Below are positions 9,369 to 19,221 of a stretch of 64,000 nucleotides of DNA, one piece after another. The translations under genes were made by a program, and so were the position numbers. This stretch comes from Mucilaginibacter jinjuensis (lineage in GTDB: Bacteria > Bacteroidota > Bacteroidia > Sphingobacteriales > Sphingobacteriaceae), in the NCBI RefSeq assembly GCF_028596025.1, contig NZ_CP117167.1, positions 1,054,001 through 1,118,000 on the forward strand, written 5' to 3'. The notes below the pieces were generated by a model. It saw nothing but the letters and a program-made list of their open reading frames with translations. It had not been told where the DNA came from and made no database searches. Positions within the stretch are counted from its first letter, which is position 1. Each line of letters starts with the position of its first letter.

Positions 9369-9824
9369 TTACGGGCGTGCTCCCGGAGGACCAAGGATAG
9401 TGTCCCCCAAATTAATCATGATCTGCATAGCCACCTGCATATCATGTGCTTGTGCCGGACATTCATTAAACCCTGCATCAGGAATCCCAACAGACCGGAT
9501 TAAATGTGCAAATCCGCTTGGCGACGCAATAGCTAACGCCTTAAAGGATTCAGATGCAGAGTTGTTCACGATTGCGTGCGGAACATTTCTGGGAATAAAG
9601 AATGATTGCCCTTGTTTTAAAATTCGCTCATTTCCCGGTGTGAAAATAATCGCTTCGCCTTCTAAAACTATAATTGTCTCAGTATAATTTGCATGAACAT
9701 GCAATGGAGATTGTGTACCTGGAGGAAAAAGACCTTCAATTAAATCGTAATGTGCATTTGTATCTAGTTCGCTACTTAAAATCTGTTGTTGCGAACCAAA
9801 TAACCAATAAGTTTTCGTATTCAT
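9369..9824 (-). CDS. Cupin-domain protein
   Basis: The 151-aa protein is a single-domain cupin. Motif 1 is PLHVHANYTETIIVLEGE, with metal ligands His42, His44 and Glu49. Motif 2 is FIPRNVPHAIVN, with His83. These four residues bind a divalent metal in enzymes of the fold. No fused domain is present, so it could be a small dioxygenase or isomerase or a sugar/ligand binder. It is divergent from a Crp/Fnr-type regulator 129 bp away, the usual arrangement for such a regulator and its target. Confidence 0.82.
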   Translation of the reverse strand: MNTKTYWLFGSQQQILSSELDTNAHYDLIEGLFPPGTQSPLHVHANYTETIIVLEGEAIIFTPGNERILKQGQSFFIPRNVPHAIVNNSASESFKALAIASPSGFAHLIRSVGIPDAGFNECPAQAHDMQVAMQIMINLGDTILGPPGARP

Positions 9825-9953
9825 TTTATAATTTTATGAATGCAAACATACTGGTTGTATGGCCGGATGGACTTAACATATGGTAATAAATGGAAGTAAG
9901 GCAATTTTTTCTTTTGCTACAATTATAAAGAGATTCTGTCGTTAGGATTCCCT

Positions 9954-10544
9954 ATGTATGACCATCTACTTCAAAATATTCTTAAGCATCGAATTATACC
10001 AAAAGATGAACAAGTCTTAATTGCGAATTCATTCTCTATAAAAAGATTTAAATCAAGTGATTGGCTTATTAAGCCAGGGACGATCGCCCGGCAATTGTTT
10101 TTTATTAACAATGGCGTTTTAAAAATAACTCTTCCACATCCTCACAATAAGGATGTAGTTTATTTTTTTCTTAAAGAACATCAATTTATGACCTTCCTTT
10201 ACAGTATGTATGGTAATGTGCCAGCGGTGCAAGGATTGCAAGCCGCCTGTGTGGCCGAGGTAATGATGATCAATTACGAGCAGCTAACTGACCTCTATCG
10301 GCAACTACCTTACCTACGAGCGTTGATCGACGAAATTGCGCAGCTTTCTATGGCTGAGATGGTCACTATAAAAAACGTTTATATGTTCGGAGAGGCATCC
10401 GATAAATACCAAAATTTTTTGCAACGTCAGCCAGATGTGGCTAAGCGGGTTGCATTAAATGATATTGCATCGTATTTAGGCATCACGCCGCAATCATTGA
10501 GCAGGATACGAAGAAGCATTACCAATTCGAAAGTTATATTTTAA
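9954..10544 (+). CDS. Crp/Fnr-type transcriptional regulator
   Basis: The 196-aa protein has an N-terminal cyclic-nucleotide-binding-like beta roll (residues ~20-120, FKSSDWLIKPGTIARQLFFI). Its C-terminal helix-turn-helix ends with LNDIASYLGITPQSLSRIRR. No Cys cluster for an Fe-S centre is visible and the cAMP-binding Arg/Ser pair is not evident, so the effector is unknown. Bacteroidetes hold many such single regulators beside one target gene. Here the divergent cupin gene is the obvious candidate. Confidence 0.88.
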   Translation: MYDHLLQNILKHRIIPKDEQVLIANSFSIKRFKSSDWLIKPGTIARQLFFINNGVLKITLPHPHNKDVVYFFLKEHQFMTFLYSMYGNVPAVQGLQAACVAEVMMINYEQLTDLYRQLPYLRALIDEIAQLSMAEMVTIKNVYMFGEASDKYQNFLQRQPDVAKRVALNDIASYLGITPQSLSRIRRSITNSKVIF

Positions 10545-10832
10545 TATTTAACGCCACATTTGTTACGAAAGTCAATAATAAATGGAAAAACCTAAATCTT
10601 ACAATTAGAGGATTTTGACTTGCTTGGGTATTGTTGTCGTCGAGATCGCAGGATGGATATCCGTCGTTAGCATGACTTTTTGATTCAGGATTTTGGAGTC
10701 ATATCCAATGGAGATATAAGCTCTTTTATCTATAAAATCGGCTTATATCTAACATCAAAATCTAATGTAACCCTATTTATCTTAGGTGAACGTCCGGTAA
10801 ACCGTTTATTGTTCGGCTCAAAAAATTTTAAG

Positions 10833-11237
10833 TTAAATAACGCTGCTTTTCTTCTTAATCAGACTTGAAAAGGTTTGTCTGATAAAGCCATTTGACACTG
10901 CTATCCAAGTTAATAGCTCGAAAAAAATAAAATATTTCGGTATCACGCTTAAAAATGTTAAAGCCAATGCTTCCGCCAGCCGCATGGTGCTAACTGTGCA
11001 CATTCCCAGAGAAAATACCAATGACCAGTAGCTGGCATCGTAACCAACCGCGTTTATTGGTATGCTGATCTTTTTAGATACATGTTTCCAAATACCCAGC
11101 AAAATCAATAAAAGTATCCACCAAGTGCCGGCAGCCGGAAAGAGTATCGCCATCCCTTTTAGGAAGGAAAGCAACTCCTTAATTAATGGGGATTTATCTG
11201 CTGAAAAAATAAGCATGGAAGCTGCTTTTAATAACAT
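10833..11237 (-). pseudogene. C-terminal remnant of a TDT/TehA-type transporter
   Basis: The minus-strand frame encodes about four transmembrane helices. Blocks such as GTWWILLLILLGIWKH and YWSLVFSLGMCTVSTMRLAEAL are typical of the C-terminal half of TehA/SLAC1-like tellurite-resistance/dicarboxylate transporters. The N-terminal half (5' side) is absent. Near 11215-11230 the sequence turns into an FtsX permease fragment on the opposite strand. The gene was therefore truncated by a deletion that also removed the start of its neighbour. The surviving part would not work as a channel. Confidence 0.75.
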
Positions 11238-12532
11238 CGCGGGAAGGTCGCTGACTATTCCCTGGCTCGAATGGTGGTTTATGCCGGTCGTACTGCTTGC
11301 TACCGCATACCGTGGGTATGCTTGCCGGTCTTTATCCGGCCTTTTATCTTTCAGGTTTCAGACCCGGACAGGTATTAAAGGGCGCCATCAGCACCGGCTG
11401 CAAAAGCCCGGTATCGCGCAATGGATTGGTGGTTTTCCAGTTCGCAGCCTCTATTATATTGATCATCAGCACGGTGGTGATCTATAACCAGATGCATTTT
11501 ATCTTAAACCGTAAGGCGGGGTTTCACAAAGACCAGGTAATGGTATTACAGGGCACCAACACCCTGGACAAACAGCACATTCAGTCCTTTAAAACAGAAT
11601 TGACTAAAATTGCAGCGGTCAAAAGCGCCTCCATCAGCGATTATCTGCCCATAAACGGTGCCGCGCATAATGGAATCCTTTTTTCAAAGAAAAGGCGTGA
11701 AAAGCTTGACCCGGCCGTTTTGGGGCAAATGTGGCAGGTAGGCGATACCTACCTGCAAACCCTTGGTATCAAGCTCCTTGAAGGCCGGAATTTCTCTTAT
11801 GAGCTGGCTGATGATACCGCCGGAAGATCCATTATCATCAATCAAAAAATGGCCTGGGCACTGGGTTTGAAAAAACCTGTAGGCGCACATATTATAACGG
11901 TGGTATTTTTACGGTTATCAGCGTAGTACAGGATTTTAATCTTGAGTCGATGCGCGGGGGAGATCAGCCCGGTTGCATTGCATTTCAGCCTGAGCACCGC
12001 TATGATGACCGTAAAGCTCCGCGACGGCGACCTGCAACAGGCGGTTACGCGGCTATCGACCTTATGGAAAACCTATTCCCAACCAACCTATACGCTATAC
12101 TTTCCTGGATGAAGAGTTTGCCCGGATGTATGCGATGTCACCCGTACAGGACAACTATGTACCTGCTTTGCCGTACTGGCTATCATTATATATAGCCTGC
12201 CTGGTTTTATTTGCCCTCTCCGCTTTTATGGCCGAGCAGCGCAGCAAGGAGATTGGCATCCGTAAAGTGTTAGGCGCCAGTGTAAAGGGTATTACCACTT
12301 TGCTGTCCGTAAAATTCATTAAGCTGGTATTCATCGCTATCCTGATCGCGTCGCCTATAGCCCGGTTTGCCATGCATCAATGGTTGCAGGACTTTGCCTA
12401 CCGGGTTACCATCAGCTGGTTGGTGTTTGCCCTTGCCGGATTTGTCTCTATATTCATTGCCCTGTTAACCGCTAGCTTCCAGTCCATTAAAGCAGCACCG
12501 GCCAACCAGTGAAAAGTTTACGATCGGAATAA
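11228..12532 (+). pseudogene. Truncated, frameshifted FtsX/MacB-type permease
   Basis: Plus-strand frames together rebuild the C-terminal half of a ~790-aa ABC permease. They give NNIAGRSLTIPWLEWWFMP and AGLYPAFYLSGFRPGQVLKG, a periplasmic MacB-like domain, then AEQRSKEIGIRKVLGASVKG and the last helices. At least three frameshifts separate them. The final one sits in the last codons: one extra base would restore VKSLRSE and the stop at 12532. The N-terminal half is missing at the junction with the TehA remnant. It parallels the intact permease at 13909-16263. Confidence 0.8.
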
Positions 12533-12836
12533 GACATACCAGTTTTCCATGATTATTGATTACAGGTGGCTTCTACTTTTGAAATTTTCGGACTGCCTTT
12601 TATAGTCATGCGCCATCATCAATGGCAGGTGTGCCATGAATGTACTATGGGGTTCAGAGATACTATTTTTATGCCTAGGCATTATTTTGCACGGCGTATA
12701 AACGTCTAAAAGCAGTCATGCTAACGTTCGGTTGTGTTATAGGTTGTGTGATCATTTTGATATATTCGTCTGCTTATCAATTGCCTATAATATAAGAACT
12801 TGGATTAATTTTGGCTTTAATTTGAAAGGATATAAT

Positions 12837-13908
12837 TTGCATATCGGTCTTTATGAGCTGGCTTTGCTGGGAACAGTGTTCGTAGGCCTCGCTTTCAGCG
12901 TGTTACTATTACTTACGAAAAAAGGTAACGAGGCGGCAAACCGCATCCTCGGATTGATTTTAATTGTTATGGTCATGGAAATGATCCGGGCTTTATACAT
13001 TGACGTTCAACCGAAACTACCAATATTTTCGCTGGCCCTAGGTCCGCTGATCCGTTTTTATGTCAGAAGTATAACCAGACTGAACCCTAAATTCCGTTTC
13101 AGAAGCCTGCTTCACTTCTGTCCCTTGCTATTATCAGCAATTATAGACGTTCTTTATACGCCAAGTTTTCCCGGCCTTACACCGGTGTTCCGATTAATAG
13201 TGTTTATTTCGGATTTCATCTATGGCTATGCCGCCCATAAGCAAATAGAAGACTTTTCACGAGGGCTGAAATTTAATGGGAGCGACCGTTACCGGCTTAA
13301 ATTGCGGTGGCTGAAAAAACTGTTGAAAGTCTTCGCCATTTTATGGCTGTCGCTGATACCCTTTACGATCATCGGATATCCTGATCCTGTATATTTTCTT
13401 CTAACCACCCTGGCGATAGGCACGGCCGGAATGTCAATCTTAAGGCCTGAAATCAACGCGCCCGCAGATGATCCATATTTTTTGAAGTTGCCATCACCCG
13501 ATGATGTGAAGTACAAAGCCGACTGGCTGAAAAGAAGGGTAAAGAATGAAGGTTATTATAGCGACCCAGAACTCAGCCTGACCTCACTGGCTGGAAAGCT
13601 CGGGCTGACGACCCACGAATTGTCCCGCATCATTAACACGGTGCTCAAAAAAAGTTTTAATGATTTTATCAATCAATATCGTGTAGCTGATGTAGCCCGC
13701 AAAATGAAAGACCCGCCTTTTGATCAGCTTACCCTGCAGGGAATTGCTTACGACGGCCGGTTTTAACTCGCCCAGTACCTTCCACCGGGCATTCAAACAA
13801 GTGACGGGGAAAACTCCTGCGGAATATAAAAAAGAACTGTCATCTTATAATTTGACATATGGAGCCAGGTCTGTCGCGGTAATTTCGGGCCAGGTAAACC
13901 GCAATCCT
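12837..13908 (+). pseudogene. AraC-type regulator with membrane sensor domain, broken by one base; reads into the following permease
   Basis: From a TTG at 12837 (preceded by GAAAGGAT; a TTG at 12732 is also possible) the frame encodes about seven transmembrane helices. An AraC helix-turn-helix follows (SLTSLAGKLGLTTHELSRII, then FNDFINQYRVADVARKMKD). Near 13751, an extra G in GACGGCCGGT shifts the frame and a stop follows at 13764. Without that G the frame continues AGFNSPSTFHRAFKQVTGKT PAEYKKEL, the canonical AraC end, and then without a stop into the permease MFKNYLKIAWRN. The ancestral product was therefore probably an AraC-FtsX fusion. A sequencing error is possible. Confidence 0.75.
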
Positions 13909-16263
13909 ATGTTTAAAAATTATTTAAAGATCGCCTGGCGAAATACGACCAGGAACAAAGTTTCTTCGTTGATCAATGTTTGCGGCCTTGCCGTGGGTAT
14001 GACTGTAGCTATGCTGATTGGCCTATGGATCCGGGACGAATTGTCCTACGATAAATCTAATAAGAACTATGACCGTATCGTACAGGTTTTGGCCAATGTC
14101 AATACCGGCGGCGGCTTGGTGACGCAAGCCTCACTTCCTCTACCCTTATCAGCAGATCTGCGGGACAAGTATAGCAGCGACTTCAAGCAGATGGCATCGT
14201 TAATTGCCATGGAACAGAACATAAATTACAACAGTCATGCCTTTTCTAGGTCCGGCTGTTATGCCGAACCTTCGATCACCAATATCATCACCCTGGATAT
14301 GCTCCGGGGAACAAAAAACTCTTTTAAAGCACCGGGCACCGTATTGATCAATGAATCACTGGCCCGGGCGATGTTTGGTAACGCCGATCCGGTCAATAAA
14401 ACGATCAAGCTCAACGATACGCACCTTGTGCAAATAACCGGTGTTTACCGGGATCTGCCGCAGAACTCCCAGTTCGCCAACATGAGCTTTATTGCCCCTG
14501 TTGCGCTACTGTTTCAAAATGGCGGGGATATGAATAACTGGTACAACAGTTCCTTCCAGATATACGGTTTGTTAAACCAAGGTAGCAACCGGCAACGGCT
14601 TTCTCATAAAATTCAGAACTTTCTGTATGAGCATTCGAAAGATGCCGCCAAACCCGCGCTCTTCCTGTTCCCGATGCACCAGTGGCACTTGTATGAATTT
14701 AAAAATGGTGTTGCCGTTGCAGGACGGCTTCAGTTTGTATGGCTCTTTGGGATCATCGGCCTGTTCGTGTTGTTACTGGCCTGCATCAACTTCATGAATT
14801 TAAGCACCGCCCGGAGCGAAAAGCGCGCAAAAGAAGTGGGCATCCGCAAAGCCATCGGCTCCCTCCGAGGACAACTTATCGCTCAGTTCCTCAGCGAATC
14901 CTTTTTGATCGTCGCTATATCCTTCCTGATCGCTGTGCTGATGGCCTGGCTGGCTTTGCCGTTTTTCAATGACGTTTCGGGCAAGGACCTTCACCTGGTC
15001 TGGACGAACCCGCTGGTCTGGGTAACCTGCTTTTGTTTTTGCCTGTTCACCGGGCTGCTCGCGGGTAGTTACCCGGCGCTTTACTTGTCGTCCTTTCAGG
15101 CGGTGAAAGTCTTAAAGGGTACTTTCAAGGCCGGTCCCGGCGCTGCCATGCCTCGGAAGATTCTCGTGGTCGTTCAGTTTTCCGTTTCCGTCACGATGAT
15201 CATTGGAACCATTATTGTTTTTAAGCAGATCGAATTTGCCAAGGACAGGCCGGTGGGCTATAACCGGGATAATTTGGTGTCGCTCCCATACAATGCTATA
15301 AAGGGCTACAGCGCTTTCCGGGAAGAACTGTTGAGGACCGGCGCGGTAACGGGCGTATCAGCCTCCTCCAATCCCATGACCGGTATCTGGTCATCCGCCG
15401 ATAACCTGAGCTGGAAGGGGAAAGATCCCAACCGGCAGGAGGAATTCGGTACGGTACTGACTGATCCTGATTTTGGCAGTGTCGTAGGCTGGCACATGAA
15501 AGAAGGCCGGAGCTTCTCCAAAACTTTCCTGAGCGATTCTTCTGGCTTTTTGTTCAATGAAGCGGCCATCAGGCAAATGGGGCTCAAGGAACCTGTAGGT
15601 GAGACGATCCAGTGGCACGGGAAAAACTGGAAGGTGCTGGGTGTGGTGAAAGATATGGTGATGAACTCGCCTTTTGACCCCATCACCCCGACCGTGTTTT
15701 TGATGAATGACCATGAGCGCTCCTTCAACGTGATCAATCTGAAACTCCGGGCCGGTATGCCTGCGTCTGCTGCACTCGCCAGGATCGAAGCGGTCTTTAA
15801 AAAATTTGCACCGGAAGCGCCGTTCAATTACAAATTCGCAGACAGTGAATATGCACAAAAATTTTTAGCGGAAGAACGTGTGGGGAAACTGGCCTCGGTG
15901 TTTGCGGTGCTGGCAATCTTTATTTCCTGCCTGGGATTATTCGGTGTGGCCTCGTTTGTAGCGGAACAGCGTATTAAAGAGATCGGTATCCGAAAAGTGC
16001 TGGGTGCATCGGTAATCAGTATCTGGGGATCGCTATCCAGGGACTTTGTTGTCCTGGTGGCTATCGCCTTGTTCATCGCCGTTCCTGTTTCCTGGTATTT
16101 TATGCACCAGTGGCTGCAGCATTATACTTACCGTACCGCATTGTCCTGGTGGGTGTTTGCTTTGACCGGGGCAGGTGCCGTGCTGATCACTTTGCTGACG
16201 GTTAGTTATCATAGCATTAAGGCGGCGTTAGCAAACCCCGTAAAAAGTTTGCGATCTGAATGA
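13909..16263 (+). CDS. FtsX/MacB-type ABC permease
   Basis: Read from the ATG at 13909, this is a 784-aa permease of the usual length. It starts MFKNYLKIAWRN and has the first membrane helix, a MacB periplasmic core domain, an FtsX four-helix block, a second periplasmic domain and a second FtsX block (AEQRIKEIGIRKVLGASVIS). It ends VKSLRSE. Such permeases pair with an ATPase to export peptides or lipoproteins or drive envelope stress signalling; no ATPase gene is adjacent. The frame is open upstream through the AraC module, so the start may be internal to a fusion. No ribosome site precedes 13909. Confidence 0.85.
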   Translation: MFKNYLKIAWRNTTRNKVSSLINVCGLAVGMTVAMLIGLWIRDELSYDKSNKNYDRIVQVLANVNTGGGLVTQASLPLPLSADLRDKYSSDFKQMASLIAMEQNINYNSHAFSRSGCYAEPSITNIITLDMLRGTKNSFKAPGTVLINESLARAMFGNADPVNKTIKLNDTHLVQITGVYRDLPQNSQFANMSFIAPVALLFQNGGDMNNWYNSSFQIYGLLNQGSNRQRLSHKIQNFLYEHSKDAAKPALFLFPMHQWHLYEFKNGVAVAGRLQFVWLFGIIGLFVLLLACINFMNLSTARSEKRAKEVGIRKAIGSLRGQLIAQFLSESFLIVAISFLIAVLMAWLALPFFNDVSGKDLHLVWTNPLVWVTCFCFCLFTGLLAGSYPALYLSSFQAVKVLKGTFKAGPGAAMPRKILVVVQFSVSVTMIIGTIIVFKQIEFAKDRPVGYNRDNLVSLPYNAIKGYSAFREELLRTGAVTGVSASSNPMTGIWSSADNLSWKGKDPNRQEEFGTVLTDPDFGSVVGWHMKEGRSFSKTFLSDSSGFLFNEAAIRQMGLKEPVGETIQWHGKNWKVLGVVKDMVMNSPFDPITPTVFLMNDHERSFNVINLKLRAGMPASAALARIEAVFKKFAPEAPFNYKFADSEYAQKFLAEERVGKLASVFAVLAIFISCLGLFGVASFVAEQRIKEIGIRKVLGASVISIWGSLSRDFVVLVAIALFIAVPVSWYFMHQWLQHYTYRTALSWWVFALTGAGAVLITLLTVSYHSIKAALANPVKSLRSE

Positions 16264-16295
16264 AAATCTACTTGATTTTCCATTATTATTTCTGG

Positions 16296-16409
16296 TTATA
16301 AGTGGGCAGTAATGTGATCGCCATCCGGTTTGGCGGTTAATGTGTTGTCCTTTTTGCAGGCGGCGAATGCCAGCAAGCATAAAAATAAGGCAGGTATAAT
16401 TTTCTGCAT
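16296..16409 (-). CDS. Very small lipoprotein
   Basis: A 37-codon minus-strand frame from the ATG at 16409 encodes a textbook lipoprotein signal, IIPALFLCLLAFAACKKD, with the lipobox Cys followed by charged residues. Only ~18 residues come after it. It is convergent with the permease gene (33 bp apart) and divergent from the histidine kinase gene. The composition argues for a real gene. It could be a complete peptide lipoprotein or the start of a lost longer one. No family recognised. Confidence 0.6.
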   Translation of the reverse strand: MQKIIPALFLCLLAFAACKKDNTLTAKPDGDHITAHL

Positions 16410-16553
16410 GTGGATGAGATGAGGGTCGGTAGTAATTTATGAGATTAAAATCATGCAAAGCTAACTGCCTGATGATGCGATTGCAATCCCACATTCTGCG
16501 GTATTTTGTTGGTTTAAGCGGATTTAAACCCCCGGTTGTCTTATCTTAGCTGT

Positions 16554-17807
16554 ATGACATTCGAACATGCGATATATCATTTGATGCCCGTAAATATCCG
16601 GGATGATAAAACAAACCCGCGCTATCAGGAGCTGCGTGTGTTGGTCAGCACGGCGCTGATCGCGTTGCCGCTCATGCTGTTGTTTCCTGTTTTTGTGTGT
16701 TATTTGGGCAAACCGATCGCGGGTTACGTAATCAATGATTTGCTCAACCTGGTCATCTTGATCACCATCCGGTTCTGGGGCCATTACCGGATACCTATGA
16801 TGATATCGGCTTTGACCTGCTACTGGATCATGTATGGCCTGGTAGCCGATTCGGGACTGATCTATTCGCCGAATGTAGCCATTCTGCACATGTACTTGTT
16901 GATCACGATCTGGGTCAATAAAAAATGGGGTTGGCTGGCAATTCTGGGCAATTTAGGGCTGCTCGGCTTCCTGTATTACCAAACCTTACATGCCGGATTA
17001 CCCGCAACGGTCAGCTCCGTGTCAGGTGGCCCGCTTTATTCTTTAGGGATGAATGGCCTGATCACGCTTTTCCTCGGCGGCTTCCTGGCTTACCTGCAAG
17101 CCGATCAGGAGAAGAACCGGCTCCAGCTTAAAGCCCTGCAGGATCAAAAGATCAGCTTGCTCGATAAGACGGTCAAACAGCGGACCGAACAATTGAACAG
17201 CATGCGGGAGACGATCGCGACGGATTTCCATGACGAGACGGGCAATATGTTATCAGCCATTACCCGGCAGGCTTCCCTGCTCAAATTGAAGCTTGAACAG
17301 AACAGTGAAGTACAGCCCATCGTTACCAGTATCATCCAGAACAGCAACGGGTTATACGCCAGCAGCAAGGATTTTTTATGGCACCTGAACCATGACAGCG
17401 ATGATTCGCAGGAACTTTTCGGTTACCTGACCAGTTACGGGCAACGTTATTATAACCAGTTTGATATTGCTTTCTCTTCCAAAGCGGAAGATGATCACAT
17501 GCAGCAGCTGGACCCGACCGCCGCACTGAATATATTATTCATCTTCAAGGAAGCGATGACCAACGTGGTGAAGCATGCCGGGGCTACTGAGGTGGAGCTG
17601 ACGATGACCTATACGCCCGGAGCGGTTACTTATGCGCTTACGGATAACGGCAGCTGGAAAGCTGCCGACGAAAAAACCGAACATTATGGTTTGGTTAACA
17701 TGGAAAGGCGCTGTAAAAAAAACGGTTTTGGCTTCACCTTGTCCAAACAAACCAGTGGTACGATGGTCGCAATCACCGTACCGGTAAATAACTTAAACGA
17801 ACTATAA
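16554..17807 (+). CDS. NarL-type membrane sensor histidine kinase
   Basis: From the ATG at 16554 the product is ~417 aa. It has about six transmembrane helices in the first 180 residues and a short coiled coil. The phosphoacceptor block TDFHDETGNMLSAITRQASL is a variant of the HisKA_3 LHD motif. A GHKL ATPase domain with DNGSWKAADE and HYGLVNMERRC ends it. It senses an unknown signal with its membrane part and phosphorylates the response regulator whose ATG directly follows the TAA. A closely related kinase with a different sensor lies at 31920-33596. Confidence 0.9.
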   Translation: MTFEHAIYHLMPVNIRDDKTNPRYQELRVLVSTALIALPLMLLFPVFVCYLGKPIAGYVINDLLNLVILITIRFWGHYRIPMMISALTCYWIMYGLVADSGLIYSPNVAILHMYLLITIWVNKKWGWLAILGNLGLLGFLYYQTLHAGLPATVSSVSGGPLYSLGMNGLITLFLGGFLAYLQADQEKNRLQLKALQDQKISLLDKTVKQRTEQLNSMRETIATDFHDETGNMLSAITRQASLLKLKLEQNSEVQPIVTSIIQNSNGLYASSKDFLWHLNHDSDDSQELFGYLTSYGQRYYNQFDIAFSSKAEDDHMQQLDPTAALNILFIFKEAMTNVVKHAGATEVELTMTYTPGAVTYALTDNGSWKAADEKTEHYGLVNMERRCKKNGFGFTLSKQTSGTMVAITVPVNNLNEL

Positions 17808-18431
17808 ATGGAAAAGCGGATCATGATCATCGAAGACAACGGTAAGATCAGGGAAGGCTTTGCCTCCGTTATTGAGGGTACGCCGGGCTACCGGGTGGCG
17901 GGACAGCACGGAAGTTGCGAAAGCGCATTAAAATCTTTGGGCAATGACGCGCCTGACCTGGTGCTCATGGATATCGATCTGCCGGGTATCGATGGCATCG
18001 AAGGCACCTTGCGCATCAAAAAGCTGCGCCCGGAATGTATTGTCCTGATCATTACAGTTATCGAGGACAGTGATAAAGTGTTCCGTTCGCTATGTGCCGG
18101 GGCCGGCGGTTATATCGTTAAGAATTCGGATGCCGACCAAATCATCCAAAATATGGCCGAGGCGTTTGCAGGTGGCGCACCGATGAGCCTCAATATCGCT
18201 AAAATGGTCGTGCAATCATTTGCACGTCCGCAAAATTCACCTCTGTCCGAACGCGAAACAGCCGTACTGAAGGGTATTTCCGAGGGCAAAAGTTATACCA
18301 GGATCGCGCTCGATCTTTTTATCAGTAAAGAGACCGTCCGTAGTCACATCAAGAATATCTACCAGAAACTCGCCGTTAACAGCAAAGCCGAAGCCTTGAG
18401 GGTGGCAGGTAACAATAAATGGATTGGTTAA
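17808..18431 (+). CDS. NarL/FixJ response regulator
   Basis: The 207-aa protein has a receiver domain with acidic pocket IIEDN, phospho-acceptor Asp55 in LMDIDLPG and Lys106 in YIVKN. A LuxR-type helix-turn-helix follows (PLSERETAVLKGISEGKSYT, then ISKETVRSHIKNIYQKL). The start codon abuts the kinase stop, so translation is coupled. The sequence is very close throughout to the regulator at 33593-34216, including the recognition helix. The two probably bind the same sites. Confidence 0.93.
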   Translation: MEKRIMIIEDNGKIREGFASVIEGTPGYRVAGQHGSCESALKSLGNDAPDLVLMDIDLPGIDGIEGTLRIKKLRPECIVLIITVIEDSDKVFRSLCAGAGGYIVKNSDADQIIQNMAEAFAGGAPMSLNIAKMVVQSFARPQNSPLSERETAVLKGISEGKSYTRIALDLFISKETVRSHIKNIYQKLAVNSKAEALRVAGNNKWIG

Positions 18432-19221
18432 ATATTGTCACAATTGCGTATGTTGAAAATGTTTCCTGATATTTTATTTCGTGTAATAAGCTTTATTTTA
18501 AGCGTTATTTTTTACATCAGGCTACGGGATAAAAGATATCAAAGTAATCAGGTTAATCATCTATGCGTTAGGTTTATTGACTGTTCTGTTGCGGCCTTTT
18601 GCGGTATAAAGTTTGTCAGTCATTCAGACTTTGCCGTTAAGCCTGAACGCATGTAATGGTTATTGCAAAAACTGGTTAAAAAGAAAGCTGAGCACCACAA
18701 TGGTGATGTAGGGTCTGGTTACAACGGAGGGCAGCTTTTTCCTTGTTAATGCCTCAGAAAGCGTTTCAATCGCTGTTAAGATTTATTATCCGCTTAAAAC
18801 GGCTTTCGTCGCAATATATTTTACCGGAACGGTTTAACGCTCATTTATACTATTCTATCACTCCTGTTTACCAGTGACGGGGGTTATCAAATTCACGATG
18901 CCCACCCGGTCGATGACGCATCATGGTTTAAAGAACATAGATACCAAGCACTATCGTAATAAATGAATACCTTACTTGTTGCAATGAAATGATTTAGCCT
19001 GAACAGTAAACGGTTGAGGACATGTCGCCACTTCATCAAGGCGATAAGGATTTGGAGACCTTGTTGTAAACACCGCGGCTGTAGCGGTTACCTTGGGTTG
19101 TCGGAAGTCTTTACGGCCTCATCGCCATTATCAGTTTGGCAGTAGCTTTTATGGCTCTTGCTTCCATACGTCACCAGGCATTCTGGCTATCTCCTCAACG
19201 TTCAGCGCATCCCGGCAGCGA
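18432..19221. other. Intergenic region, probably decayed sequence
   Basis: About 790 bases without a credible gene. Around 19095-19190 the plus strand reads a hydrophobic stretch (LIAIISLAVAFMALASIRHQ) that could be the last helix of a degraded transporter, with nothing intact before it. No repeat or tRNA was found that would mark the left edge of the mobile element, though that edge should lie near here. Confidence 0.4.

Noticed and set aside
10680..10868. 62-codon plus frame before the TehA relic
   Set aside because: Partly antisense to the transporter remnant, with no credible domain or signal; treated as chance.
15306..15858. Long minus-strand frames of 155-173 codons
   Set aside because: Antisense shadows of the FtsX permease coding sequence; rich in residues produced by reversing its codons.
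16228..16494. 88-codon minus frame
   Set aside because: Same strand as the small lipoprotein but another frame; the 37-codon frame has a clear lipobox, this one has nothing.
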